NCBI GenBank assembly: GCA_964488535.1
Contig: CAZAUT010000017.1
Span: 1 to 34,748 of the forward strand
From: GWB1-38-13 sp964488535
GTDB taxonomy: Bacteria; Patescibacteriota; Microgenomatia; UBA8517
Length of the DNA: 34,748 bases
Direction: 5' to 3'
Part shown: positions 7,784-15,442 of the stretch, piece by piece
Layout: each line of letters begins with the position of its first letter
Position numbering within the stretch: the first letter of the stretch is position 1
Program-made: the position numbers and the translations under genes
The notes under the pieces: generated by a model
Database searches by the model: none
The model's input: the letters and a program-made list of their open reading frames with translations, nothing else
What the model was told of the DNA's origin: nothing

Positions 7784-8335
7784 TTATTCTTCAACCTTCT
7801 TTTTTACAACGGCTTTTGGAGATATGACCATCATCAAATTTCTGCCCAAGAATTTCGGCTGCATGTCAACACCGATTCTCTCGCCGTATCCTTTTGTAAT
7901 TTTTGCTAAAAGATCATAGCCGAACTGTTTACTTCCAAGCTGCCTTCTTGTGAACTGAACCACCAGCCGTACTTTATTCTTATCCTCAAGAAATTCTGTA
8001 ACTCGGGCTAAACGGGTTTGATAATCATGTTCTCCGATGAATGGCGAAAATCTGACTTCTTTGGTGTCACCGCCTTTAATTCCCTTCCTTTCTTTTCTGG
8101 CTTTTTTTTCTTCTTCATACTTAAATTTTCCAAGATCAACGATTTTGGCAACCGGTGGTTTTGCATTTGGGGCGACCTCTACTAGAGTTAAGCCTTCTTC
8201 AAGCGCTTTTTGAATAGCGTCATAGGTTTTTAGGATACCGACAAGCTTTCCGTCAGACGAAACGACCCGAAGTTCAGGAGCCCTGATTTGATGATTAATT
8301 CGGTAGTTGATTGTTTGTGGCTGCGCTTTTCTCAA
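7784..8335 (-). CDS. infC: Translation initiation factor IF-3
   Basis: 183 residues, normal length for IF-3. The N-domain begins INHQIRAPELRVVSSDGKLVG, followed by EEGLTLVEVAPNAKPPVAKI and DLGKFKYEEEKKARK (family signature). The C-domain has KEVRFSPFIGEHDYQTRLARV and LVVQFTRRQ. IF-3 prevents premature 50S joining and proofreads start codons. The only plausible start in frame is TTG at 8335, with a stop not far upstream and no clear SD. A non-ATG start is typical of infC, where it allows autoregulation. The start here is therefore interesting but uncertain by a few codons. Confidence 0.95.
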   Translation of the reverse strand: MRKAQPQTINYRINHQIRAPELRVVSSDGKLVGILKTYDAIQKALEEGLTLVEVAPNAKPPVAKIVDLGKFKYEEEKKARKERKGIKGGDTKEVRFSPFIGEHDYQTRLARVTEFLEDKNKVRLVVQFTRRQLGSKQFGYDLLAKITKGYGERIGVDMQPKFLGRNLMMVISPKAVVKKKVEE

Positions 8336-8392
8336 TTTAACTAGTTTTTATTTTACAGTTCCCAAACCAAATTTCAAGAAGGAATTGTTTAT

Positions 8393-8398
8393 AGTATA
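8393..8398 (-). promoter_or_regulatory. Possible -10 box of infC
   Basis: TATACT on the minus strand, about 58 bases upstream of the infC start, in a very AT-rich stretch. No good -35 box is seen at the right distance, so this is weak. Confidence 0.3.
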
Positions 8399-8454
8399 AC
8401 GATTATAATTATTATAAAAATTATGACGTTTATCCTCCAAATTTATTGTCTTTT

Positions 8455-8506
8455 CCTCAATCACTTAATCGCTTAATCACTTTTTAACTTAATTATTAAT
8501 TTATTG
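8455..8506. repeat. Degenerate acttaatc repeat
   Basis: Units such as cacttaatc and gcttaatc occur in a row next to the 3' end of the hydrolase gene. The same family occurs at 12160-12185, 12245-12287 and 23510-23550, always near gene ends. Confidence 0.5.
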
Positions 8507-9401
8507 TTTTCTCCCCAATCTCTTTCCTGAAATTACTTTTAAGAAAATTATTGATTATTTCTGCCAACTCTTTTTCTTTACCGTTAAATCCATGGTCGCA
8601 ATTTCGTATCTGATACGTTTCTGTCAGAGAATTTTCTTTTTTCATTAACTCTATTGCTTTTTTGATTGGAATTACTGTGTATTCCCCTTCCTCATCATCT
8701 CCAATAATTGCTAATATTGGGACTTTTATTTTGCTATACATCGGCAGTTTACTTCCTAATCTTAGAGGCATGGTTTTGGAAAGTTCGGAATTGGGTGAGT
8801 AAAAATTCAGATAACTTCTTGCGCTTAATGGTGCCTCACCGGCGATTCCTCCGAAAATATCGGACAGAATCGAGAAACCTTTACCGTTTTTTACCAACCG
8901 TTCGGCTTCGGTGAAGTAATTCTTCCCAATCTTCTTCTCATATCTTTGCTGTGTACCAACACTATCGCAAAAACCGAGCAGAATTATACCTGTAACATAT
9001 TTTTTATACTTACCTTTATTCATGTAGTAAATTACTTTTTCATTCCCGAAGCTGTGAGACGCCAAAATAATTTTTGAATAACCCTTCGAAATGCAGTATT
9101 TGATCCACGCATCCAAATCGTGGATTGAATCCTCAAAAAGTTCCAGCGCAGCGCCGTGAGGGATTTCGCCAAGTTCATACTCGTAGTTGCCGGCTCCACG
9201 ATTATTGGTTTGCAAATACGCAAAACCATTAGTGACAGATGTTTTGGCGATGTGGGGATAAAAATTGTTGTGATAAAAATTTCCCGATGTGCCGTGAAAG
9301 TGAATGATTATTTTGTTTGTTTTTTTGGAAGGGGTGCTAATCAAGCCGTGAAGGAGTAGTTTGTCTTTTGTAACCACCCTGACAATTGGATAATTGATCA
9401 T
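8496..9401 (-). CDS. Alpha/beta hydrolase
   Basis: 301 residues with the alpha/beta-hydrolase fold. IIIHFHGTSGNFYHN is the oxyanion-hole strand and loop, SHSFGNE holds the nucleophile Ser of an xHSxG elbow, GDDEEGEYTVIP supplies the acid, and CDHGFNG the catalytic His. It resembles the DUF1749/serine esterase group, and the substrate is unknown. No signal peptide is seen, so it is cytoplasmic. It begins one base after the stop of the Dabb gene, so it belongs to the thrS-Dabb-hydrolase unit and may be under the same T-box control. It is an insertion relative to the usual thrS-infC order. Confidence 0.85.
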   Translation of the reverse strand: MINYPIVRVVTKDKLLLHGLISTPSKKTNKIIIHFHGTSGNFYHNNFYPHIAKTSVTNGFAYLQTNNRGAGNYEYELGEIPHGAALELFEDSIHDLDAWIKYCISKGYSKIILASHSFGNEKVIYYMNKGKYKKYVTGIILLGFCDSVGTQQRYEKKIGKNYFTEAERLVKNGKGFSILSDIFGGIAGEAPLSARSYLNFYSPNSELSKTMPLRLGSKLPMYSKIKVPILAIIGDDEEGEYTVIPIKKAIELMKKENSLTETYQIRNCDHGFNGKEKELAEIINNFLKSNFRKEIGEKTIN

Positions 9402-9402
9402 T

Positions 9403-9702
9403 CTACTCTTTTATGTCAAAAGCAATTCCAAGATCACAAATCGGGTCGACATATTTTTTAACTAACTCTTTATGTAAGGGATGCGGAACGTAATTATCTC
9501 TGTCTTTTTCGCTTTCAAAGGTCATGATGAATCCGTGGGTGTATCCTTTTCCCAAATGTTCAATGCTTACGGAGGGTCCCCAAACATAATGTTTAATTCC
9601 CGGGATTTTTGTTGACAGTTCCTTCAACGCCTTCGCCAAATCTTCTATCTTTTTGGGATCTGTATTTTCGTAAAACTTGAAAAGTACTATATGATGCAAC
9701 AT
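9403..9702 (-). CDS. Stress-responsive alpha/beta barrel (Dabb) protein
   Basis: 99 residues from the ATG at 9702. The frame is open further into thrS, but MLHHIVLFKF is the standard Dabb start. Family features are HHIVLFKF at the N terminus, a central LSTKIPGIKHYVWGPS, THGFIMTFESEKDRDNYVPHPLHKELV and a C-terminal strand ending DLGIAFDI. Dabb proteins are small dimeric ferredoxin-like proteins. Some are stress-induced, some act in polyketide chemistry, and most have unknown roles. It lies 10 bases after thrS and abuts the hydrolase gene. Confidence 0.88.
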   Translation of the reverse strand: MLHHIVLFKFYENTDPKKIEDLAKALKELSTKIPGIKHYVWGPSVSIEHLGKGYTHGFIMTFESEKDRDNYVPHPLHKELVKKYVDPICDLGIAFDIKE

Positions 9703-9712
9703 ATGAAGCACA

Positions 9713-11551
9713 TTATATCTGTTCAATCGTTTTATCGTCAATCTCCCTTTTGATATCTTCAATAAATTTCTCAATCTTGATGTTATTAATGTTTTCTCCC
9801 TTTCTTGTTCTTAGACATAGACATGCATTTTTCTCCTCTTTTTCTCCCAAAATCAGCATATAAGAAACTTTTTCCTTTTGCGCGTCGCGGATCTTTGCCC
9901 CTAATGTTTCGTTTCTGTCATCAAGTTCGGTACGGATGTCTACAGCTTTTAGTTTACTGACTACGGATTGTGCGTAATTTAATTGTTTATCGGTAATTGG
10001 AAGCACCTTGACCTGAACGGGAGTCAGCCAAGTGGGGAAATTCCCGGAATAGTGCTCAATAAGAAGTCCGATAAATCGCTCATAACTTCCAAAAAGCGCA
10101 CGGTGCAGCATGTATGGCTTTTCTTTTTCTCCCTTTTCATTCACAAATGTCATATCAAATCTTTCCGGAAGGTTGAAATCAAACTGCAGTGTTGAACACT
10201 GCCAAAGCCGTCCCAAACAATCTTTTATTTTAAAATCCAGCTTTGGTCCGTAAAATGCGGCTTCACCCAACTCCTCTTTGAAATTGAGATTCCTCTCTTT
10301 TGCTACTTTGCGTAAAACGTCCTCCGTAAATTTCCACCCCCCATCATTACCGGCGTATTTTTTCTTGTTTTGGGGATCTCTTAAAGAAAGGGTTACATAA
10401 ACCGAGTCCATCTCGAAACCAAATGATTTGTAGATAAATAATATAAAATTAATAACTTTTTTCAACTCGTCTTCAACCTGTTCGTTTCTGCAGATGATAT
10501 GCGCATCATCTTGGGTAAAACCTCTCACTCTGATAAGCCCCGTCAATTCCCCTCTTTTTTCAAATCGGTATACCGTTCCGCATTCGGCATAGCGGATGGG
10601 TAGTTGACGGTATGATTTGGGTTTGTCGCTGTAGATTTGAACATGGAAAGGGCAATTCATCGGTTTCAATAAATATTCATCCGAAACTTCTGTTTTTTTA
10701 CCCAATTGTTTTTCTTCCAACGTCTGACCCGCTTCAAGAGGCGGATACATGCTGGTGTTGTAAAAATCCCAATGGCCGGAAGTTTGCCAAAGAAATTTAT
10801 TTCCAATATGGGGAGAACGTACTAGTTCATAACCGTTTTTTAAGTGTTCTTTGTACCAAAAGTCCTCAATTTCACGCCAAATGATTGCTCCTTTGGGATG
10901 CCATAAAGGAAGCCCAAGTCCGACTTTCTCATCAAGATGAAAAAGATCAAGGTCGTTTCCCAATTTTCTATGATCTCTCTTCTTTGCCTCTTCAACATTT
11001 TTCAAATACTCATCCAACTCTTTTTGAGTAAAAAATGCCGTGCCGTAAATACGCGTCAGCATTTTGTTCTTTTCGTCCCCGTGCCAATATGCACCAGCGA
11101 CCGACAGTAATTTGAAAGCTTTTACTTTACCAGTTGAAGCAACGTGCGGACCGCTGCAAAGGTCCACTTCTTCATCCCCCATTCGATAAGTTGAAATTTC
11201 TTCTCCTCTTTTTTCAATATCGGCAATCCATTCAAGTTTATAAGGATTATCTTTGAAAATTTCCCTTGCTTTTTCTGCCGAAATATTTTCCTGAATCATC
11301 GGAAAATCGGCATCAATGAGCCTTTGCATTTCCTTTTCAATCTTTGGAAAATCCGTTTCTGTTATCTTTTGATCTAAATCGAAGTCGTTATAGAAACCAT
11401 CTTCGGTTGCCGGCCCCATTGCCTTTTTTAAGCGGGGATACAAATTTTGTAAAGCGGTGTGGAGGACGTGTTCGGCAGTATGCCGAAGCGCCCACAAATC
11501 CCTTTTATCTTCCTCCATCTTTTTTAATTTTTCATCCAATACTTTTGACAT
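9713..11551 (-). CDS. thrS: Threonyl-tRNA synthetase without TGS domain
   Basis: 612 residues. The N-terminal TGS domain (about 60 residues) found in E. coli ThrRS is missing, and the protein begins directly before the N2 editing domain. Editing residues are present: HTAEH (H24, H28) and CSGPH (C132, H136). The class II catalytic core has MNCPFH (zinc Cys), YRFEKRGELTGLIRVRGFTQDDAH (motif 2) and MLHRALFGSYERF (zinc His and motif 3). The C-terminal anticodon-binding domain starts near WLTPVQVKVLPI. It is the first gene of the translation cluster and has a T-box-like leader upstream on the same strand. Confidence 0.97.
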   Translation of the reverse strand: MSKVLDEKLKKMEEDKRDLWALRHTAEHVLHTALQNLYPRLKKAMGPATEDGFYNDFDLDQKITETDFPKIEKEMQRLIDADFPMIQENISAEKAREIFKDNPYKLEWIADIEKRGEEISTYRMGDEEVDLCSGPHVASTGKVKAFKLLSVAGAYWHGDEKNKMLTRIYGTAFFTQKELDEYLKNVEEAKKRDHRKLGNDLDLFHLDEKVGLGLPLWHPKGAIIWREIEDFWYKEHLKNGYELVRSPHIGNKFLWQTSGHWDFYNTSMYPPLEAGQTLEEKQLGKKTEVSDEYLLKPMNCPFHVQIYSDKPKSYRQLPIRYAECGTVYRFEKRGELTGLIRVRGFTQDDAHIICRNEQVEDELKKVINFILFIYKSFGFEMDSVYVTLSLRDPQNKKKYAGNDGGWKFTEDVLRKVAKERNLNFKEELGEAAFYGPKLDFKIKDCLGRLWQCSTLQFDFNLPERFDMTFVNEKGEKEKPYMLHRALFGSYERFIGLLIEHYSGNFPTWLTPVQVKVLPITDKQLNYAQSVVSKLKAVDIRTELDDRNETLGAKIRDAQKEKVSYMLILGEKEEKNACLCLRTRKGENINNIKIEKFIEDIKREIDDKTIEQI

Positions 11552-11731
11552 ATGTTGTTAAAATAATGAATATAAAATTTATAAATAATTATAATCATTA
11601 TAACCGTTATATTATTCCTTAACAAATACCCTCCACATTTTCGCACTTGGCTTTTTAATACTATTCGTATGTGCCTCGTGCCAAAATTGTTGTAGGGTTG
11701 TTTCGTTATTATTAATTTTTAAAAGAGAAAC

Positions 11732-11930
11732 AAAAAATGCGCCTCTGTTTTGCAGGAACTCTCGACTTTAGGTCGGAGCGGTTCCATCCTGCTTCCATTT
11801 AGGCGCTTAATTCAAAACCTTCTTCACTTTACGGTTGGTGAGTCCGTATGCAAACGCAAAGAATTTTATTATGTCGAAAGTTTATCACAATCAGAATATC
11901 AGTTACAAGGCGAGATTAATATTTCGTCAA
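11732..11930 (-). promoter_or_regulatory. T-box-like leader of thrS
   Basis: The minus-strand leader of thrS holds GCAGGA-TGGAACC-GCTCCGAC-CTAAA-GTCGAGAGT-TCCTGC (11792 to 11752). This is a complete T-box antiterminator: a 6-pair lower helix (GCAGGA/TCCTGC), the 7-base bulge TGGAACC, and an upper helix of about 8 pairs with one bulged A. It matches the T-box consensus AGGGTGGNACCGCG with few changes. GCGCCT (11806-11801) and AGGCGC (11744-11739) can form an outer stem directly followed by six T (11737-11732), a terminator. A possible basal helix of stem I is CGGTTG/CAACCG near 11928 and 11831. I could not place the specifier loop firmly. ACT and ACC (both Thr) occur in the expected 3' part. 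Confidence 0.72.
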
Positions 11931-12133
11931 CCGGCAATCGGTGGTTTTCTTTTAGAACTGTTGTTTGGGGGGGGTGTGTCAGGATACAACTGTGATGTAT
12001 TTATAATAATCTCATTATGGCTTGGAGTAGCTTGATTTATTTCATAAGCCTCTTCGGGGGATATATTATAACCGTCAGTGGGTGCTATTTGACCTCTTGT
12101 AACCCTATTACTATCAAGATGTTTTCTTTCCAT
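11927..12133 (-). CDS. Small disordered hypothetical protein
   Basis: A possible 68-residue gene, rich in Asn, Pro, Ser and Lys and probably disordered (YPDTPPPNNSSKRKPPIAG at the C terminus). No Shine-Dalgarno site is seen. Its stop codon coincides with the left edge of the thrS leader structure. The composition resembles other small proteins in the window (20264-20425 and 26523-26723). It could be a chance frame. Confidence 0.35.
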   Translation of the reverse strand: MERKHLDSNRVTRGQIAPTDGYNISPEEAYEINQATPSHNEIIINTSQLYPDTPPPNNSSKRKPPIAG

Positions 12134-12159
12134 ACTTCTTTATAATTAACTTTTTTTAA

Positions 12160-12287
12160 TCAACCTAATCACTTAATCACTTTTCTCTTATTTCTTTTGA
12201 CGAAGTCTCAAGCTCTGCTTATCGCTTATCCCTTTCTCTTTTCCCTAATTACTTAATTAACTTAATCAACTTAATTAACTTTTTACT
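12160..12287. repeat. Degenerate cttaatca/ttaattaac repeats
   Basis: Two clusters, taatcacttaatcac at about 12166-12180 and a run of ttaatcaac/ttaattaac at 12245-12285, lie between the small gene at 11927-12133 and the typA stop. Otherwise this spacer holds no gene that I can support. Confidence 0.5.
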
Positions 12288-14094
12288 TCTTCAACCCCTT
12301 CATTCTTTTCTTCTCCTCGGTCTCATCCAAAATGATTTTTCTAATTCTAACCGATTTTGGGGTAATTTCAACCAGTTCGGAGTCGTCGATATATTCCAAA
12401 CTTTCCTCCAAGCTCATTACCTTAGGGGTATTGAAATGCTCACTTGTTCCCTCTCCTTTAGAGCGCATATTTGAAAGTTGTTTCTCCTTGCAAACGTTAA
12501 CTCTGATATCTTCTTCTCTGGAATTTCTTCCCACTACCTGACCTTTATAAACCTTTACCGCAGGGCCGTAAAAAAGCTGACCACGGCCTTGAACATTCAC
12601 CAGACCATAAAGACGCGTTTCCCCGCTTTCGTGGGCGACAAGTGAACCCCAATCCCTATTTCTTTGAAATCCATCATCCGGAAGGTAATCGTAAAACGAA
12701 GTATTAATGATTCCCAAACCCTTTGTATCGGTAATGAATTCGCTTCTGTATCCAATCAACTCTTTCGTAGCAATAGTAAATTCAAGATGTGTGATTCCCT
12801 CTTGTGAATTCATGTTAGTCAATTTTGCATGGCGCTCGCCCATTTTTTGCATGATCGAACCGCTATATTCATCCGGGGTTTCAATTTCAACAAGTTCGTA
12901 AGGAGTAAGAGTTTTTCCGTCAACGACTTTATTGATGACGTGTGGTCTTGAAACTTGAAACTCAAATCCCTCTCTTCTCATTCTTTCAATTAAAATTGCG
13001 AGGTGAAGTTCTCCCCTACCCGAAACAGTCCATGTTCCGTCCGTGTTATCGTTAACCCTAAGGGCTACATCTGTTTCAAGTTCTTTATAAAGGCGTGCCC
13101 TGATTTGGCTTGATGTTTTAAATTCACCCTCCTTACCTCCGAAAGGAGAATTATTGATCAAAAAAATCATTTTTACAGTTGGTTCTTCAATGTCAAGAAG
13201 TGGCAATGCTGAAGGATTTTCAGGGTCTGCAATTGTTTCCCCAATTGTTACATCGGTAATTCCCGAAACGGCGACGATATCTCCGGCGGAAGCTTTTTCA
13301 ATATATTCTTTTTCAAGTCCGGTAAAAGTTGCGATAGACGTTATACGACATGATTTTATTGTTCCATCCCTCTTGATATGAGCAACATTTTGTCCGTCGG
13401 CAATTTCTCCGCATAATATCTTTCCGATTGCGATGCGCCCTTTATAATCATCCCGTGCAAGTGTTGAAACACGCATTTGCAATGGCTTTTCAAGATTCGC
13501 TTCGGGATTGGGTACATTTTTTAATATTTCCTCAAAAACCGGTGTTATATCCTTCATATCGGATAAATCGGGTTTATATCCCGCCTTACCGTCCCGACCG
13601 GAGGCATATAGAACCGGAAAATATGCAATGTCTTCGTTTGCCCCCAATTCAATAAATAGATCAAAGGTTTTATTGACAACATGGCTTGGACGTGCATCTT
13701 TTTTATCGATCTTATTCACAATAACAATAATTTTTAGCCCCATTTTCAGCGCTTGCTTCAGGACAAATCTTGTTTGAGGCATTGGTCCTTCTTTTGCATC
13801 AACTAATAAAAGTGCTCCGTCAGCCATGGAAAGAACGCGTTCCACTTCACCCCCGAAATCGGCATGCCCGGGTGTATCGATAATATTAATCTTTGTGTCT
13901 TTGTAAACGACGGATGCGTTTTTGGAAAATATCGTGATACCCCGTTCTCTTTCCAGATCGTTCGAATCAAGAATTTGCTCCCTTTCGGCAATATCTTTGT
14001 TGAGATATGTGTTTGACTGGCGTAAAAGCGCATCCACAAGTGTGGTTTTACCATGATCTACATGAGCAATGATCGCGATATTTTTGATTTTCAT
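12283..14094 (-). CDS. typA: Ribosome-associated GTPase TypA/BipA
   Basis: 603 residues from the ATG at 14094. A GTG four codons upstream (14106) is less likely because MKIKNIAIIAHVDHGKTT matches the family start. G1 is AHVDHGKT, the switch I region has ERERGITI, G3 is DTPGHADFGGEVER and G4 is NKIDKKDA. Domain 2, two EF-G-like domains and the BipA-specific C-terminal domain (YGLVNVQGRGQLFYGPAVKVYKGQ, RSKGEGTSEHF) follow. TypA binds the ribosome and helps 50S assembly and growth under stress or cold. It is transcribed alone or with the small gene upstream of it. Confidence 0.97.
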   Translation of the reverse strand: MKIKNIAIIAHVDHGKTTLVDALLRQSNTYLNKDIAEREQILDSNDLERERGITIFSKNASVVYKDTKINIIDTPGHADFGGEVERVLSMADGALLLVDAKEGPMPQTRFVLKQALKMGLKIIVIVNKIDKKDARPSHVVNKTFDLFIELGANEDIAYFPVLYASGRDGKAGYKPDLSDMKDITPVFEEILKNVPNPEANLEKPLQMRVSTLARDDYKGRIAIGKILCGEIADGQNVAHIKRDGTIKSCRITSIATFTGLEKEYIEKASAGDIVAVSGITDVTIGETIADPENPSALPLLDIEEPTVKMIFLINNSPFGGKEGEFKTSSQIRARLYKELETDVALRVNDNTDGTWTVSGRGELHLAILIERMRREGFEFQVSRPHVINKVVDGKTLTPYELVEIETPDEYSGSIMQKMGERHAKLTNMNSQEGITHLEFTIATKELIGYRSEFITDTKGLGIINTSFYDYLPDDGFQRNRDWGSLVAHESGETRLYGLVNVQGRGQLFYGPAVKVYKGQVVGRNSREEDIRVNVCKEKQLSNMRSKGEGTSEHFNTPKVMSLEESLEYIDDSELVEITPKSVRIRKIILDETEEKKRMKGLKK

Positions 14095-14169
14095 ATAATT
14101 AGTCACTACGTACTAGAAACTAGGCCCAGTGAAAAAAAACTGTTACGAAATTGGGTTTCAAGTCCTATT

Positions 14170-14196
14170 GGTCATTCTGGCTTGTCCAGAATCTGC
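14170..14196. repeat. Second GTCATTCTGG palindromic repeat
   Basis: gtcATTCTGG-cttgt-CCAGAAT, the same short palindrome as at 6806-6835, in the spacer between typA and the next terminator. Confidence 0.6.
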
Positions 14197-14231
14197 AGCT
14201 GATTTACACTAATTTAGTTTTAATTGTGTCA

Positions 14232-14258
14232 ATAAAAAAACCGAGTAATTCTCGGTTT
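14232..14258 (-). terminator. Rho-independent terminator
   Basis: Minus-strand stem AAACCGAG / CTCGGTTT (8 pairs, 5-base loop) followed by a T-run. It ends the transcript of the small membrane-protein gene at 14312-14533 and separates it from typA. Confidence 0.88.
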
Positions 14259-14311
14259 CTGACAGAACCGTATTCTACTCTTGATTAGTCAAAACAACAA
14301 GCGTAGGGTTC

Positions 14312-14533
14312 CTATCTCATCAAAAGACTCCTTCTCGAAAGCTGTATTTGTGTTTCGGCAATTATATCGGCGATCCATCCCCCTACAACCGGAATTCCAC
14401 CCAGAAGATGCAATAATCCTACCAGTAAAGTGGAGATTAATACAAAACCTATGGTGACTCCAAAGGACCATCCCATACCGGATATAAATCCGTCTTTTAA
14501 TTTAGGACGTATTTTTGAAATTATACTTTTCAT
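14312..14533 (-). CDS. Small membrane protein, DUF5665-like
   Basis: 73 residues with a basic N terminus (MKSIISKIRPKLKDG), one or two hydrophobic segments (GVTIGFVLISTLLVGLLHLL) and the pattern GIPVVGGWIADII seen in DUF5665-type proteins. It is an inner-membrane protein of unknown role. It has its own terminator just downstream. The frame that overlaps it (14289-14471) is a shadow. Confidence 0.65.
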   Translation of the reverse strand: MKSIISKIRPKLKDGFISGMGWSFGVTIGFVLISTLLVGLLHLLGGIPVVGGWIADIIAETQIQLSRRSLLMR

Positions 14534-14611
14534 AAATTTATAAAATTATAATCTAAGTTCAGTGAAAAATATAAGCCCAAACTTTCCGGTAGAGATTAAG
14601 TAAATTAAATG

Positions 14612-14682
14612 TGGACCTGGGGAGAATCGAACTCCCGTCCTGTGACTGCCAGCCACATGTCCTACCATTGAACGACAGGCCC
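14612..14682 (-). tRNA. tRNA-Ala (GGC)
   Basis: Cloverleaf on the minus strand: acceptor GGGCCTG/CAGGTCC, D-stem GTTC/GGAC, anticodon stem TGTGG/TCACA with loop CTGGCAG (anticodon GGC), T-stem GGGAG/CTCCC with loop TTCGATT, discriminator A. No CCA is encoded. Directly upstream (5') are three partial copies of its first 20 bases. Confidence 0.93.
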
Positions 14683-14905
14683 GAGTGAATACGAGGGACT
14701 GATGTTCAACTGGCCAAGCTTCATCGCTTGCGATGTGGTCCGATGAAATCGGATCAGCTTACCATTGAACGACAGGCCCGAGTGAATACGAGGGACTGAT
14801 GTTCAACTGGCCAAGCTTCGCTTACCATTGAACGACAGGCCCGAGTGAATACGAGGGACTGATGTTCAACTGGCCAAGCTTCGCTTACCATTGAACGACA
14901 GGCCC
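14683..14905 (-). repeat. Tandem array of partial 5' tRNA-Ala copies
   Basis: Between the promoter and tRNA-Ala lie three units of 63, 63 and 97 bases (14843-14905, 14780-14842, 14683-14779). Each starts with the first 20 bases of the tRNA (acceptor 5' strand, D-stem 5' strand and D-loop). Then follow AAGC, a short or long insert, GCTTGGCCA, GTTGAAC, and a linker ending ATTCACTC. The copied GTTCAATGG-T-AAGC pairs with GCTT-GG-CCA-G-TTGAAC to form a long hairpin. The 97-base unit has two more hairpins in the loop (CCGAT/ATCGG and ATCGC/GCGAT). It is not a CRISPR array, because repeats and linkers are equally conserved. Confidence 0.9.
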
Positions 14906-14917
14906 GCATAACAAGAA

Positions 14918-14923
14918 ATTATA
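14918..14923 (-). promoter_or_regulatory. -10 box of the tRNA-Ala unit
   Basis: TATAAT on the minus strand, about 13 bases before the outermost partial tRNA copy. Transcription would therefore cover all three partial copies before the intact tRNA. Confidence 0.55.
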
Positions 14924-14962
14924 AATCCGGGTGGAATCTTCAATTTCAATTTAATTAAAATT

Positions 14963-15019
14963 GTAGCACTTCATCTGACCGATTTCGCGTCAAGCGAACG
15001 CTCTAAAGGTCGTGCCTAC
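14963..15019. repeat. Nested palindrome with a tRNA-Val-like core
   Basis: Nested inverted repeats: GTAGCAC with GTGCCTAC outside, GACC with GGTC inside, TTCGC with GCGAA at the centre. Read on the minus strand the core TAGAGCGTTCGCTTGACG resembles the D-arm 3' side and anticodon arm of tRNA-Val(GAC) of this window. No acceptor or T-arm is present, so it is not a functional tRNA. Confidence 0.5.
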
Positions 15020-15130
15020 ACCGCTCCCAACTCAAGAGATATATTTTATCTCTATCCTTACCCATATTATAGCAAATTAAGAAATCAACGGTAATGGAAT
15101 TATCTATTTGATTTATGCTACTATCACATC

Positions 15131-15442
15131 ATGGGTTGGCATGTTGAAGTAAATACAGTCTTGCGATTAGGTAAGGATGATGTTGATACAACAAAACTTC
15201 AAGTTGGTGATAAATTTGGTGTCAAACGACAAAACGTCAGGATTTATCTGGTAGATATTCCCATATTGCTACTCTCCGAAGACTGGAGGGTTTTGGGGTA
15301 CTGTGTTGTAAGAAAATCAACTATCGAAGGCAAAGAAATGCTTCTTGAGGTAGAATTGGTGTCCTTATTTTCCGATGAAGAGTCAAAAGTACACACCAAA
15401 TGTTTTGAAAACTCCCTGAAAAAGACTGGTTATATAAAATGA
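15131..15442 (+). CDS. DUF2584-like small protein
   Basis: 103 residues. MGWHVEVNTVLRL, the central VRIYLVDIPILLL and the late LLEVELVSLFS resemble the DUF2584 family known from Bacillus (PVEFNT, RxYPxDIPI, TYELVSL pattern). It is soluble and its function is unknown. It is the first gene of a four-gene plus-strand cassette between tRNA-Ala and tRNA-Val. Its stop overlaps the start of the SDR gene (ATGA), so the two are translationally coupled. Confidence 0.6.
   Translation: MGWHVEVNTVLRLGKDDVDTTKLQVGDKFGVKRQNVRIYLVDIPILLLSEDWRVLGYCVVRKSTIEGKEMLLEVELVSLFSDEESKVHTKCFENSLKKTGYIK

Noticed and set aside
11750..12035. Plus-strand frames of 81 and 66 residues
   Set aside because: They run antiparallel through the thrS leader structure, have no ribosome binding site and overlap each other.
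14683..14905. Possible CRISPR array (regular ~63-base period)
   Set aside because: Repeat and spacer parts are equally conserved, and each unit contains the 5' end of the neighbouring tRNA. There are only three units and no cas genes.
14683..14905. Extra tRNA-Ala genes
   Set aside because: Only the acceptor 5' strand and D-arm 5' part are present. Anticodon and T-arms are missing, so they cannot be functional tRNAs.
14963..15019. A complete tRNA-Val gene
   Set aside because: The match is limited to the D-arm 3' side and anticodon arm. The ends pair as a simple palindrome with a bulge, and no T-arm exists.
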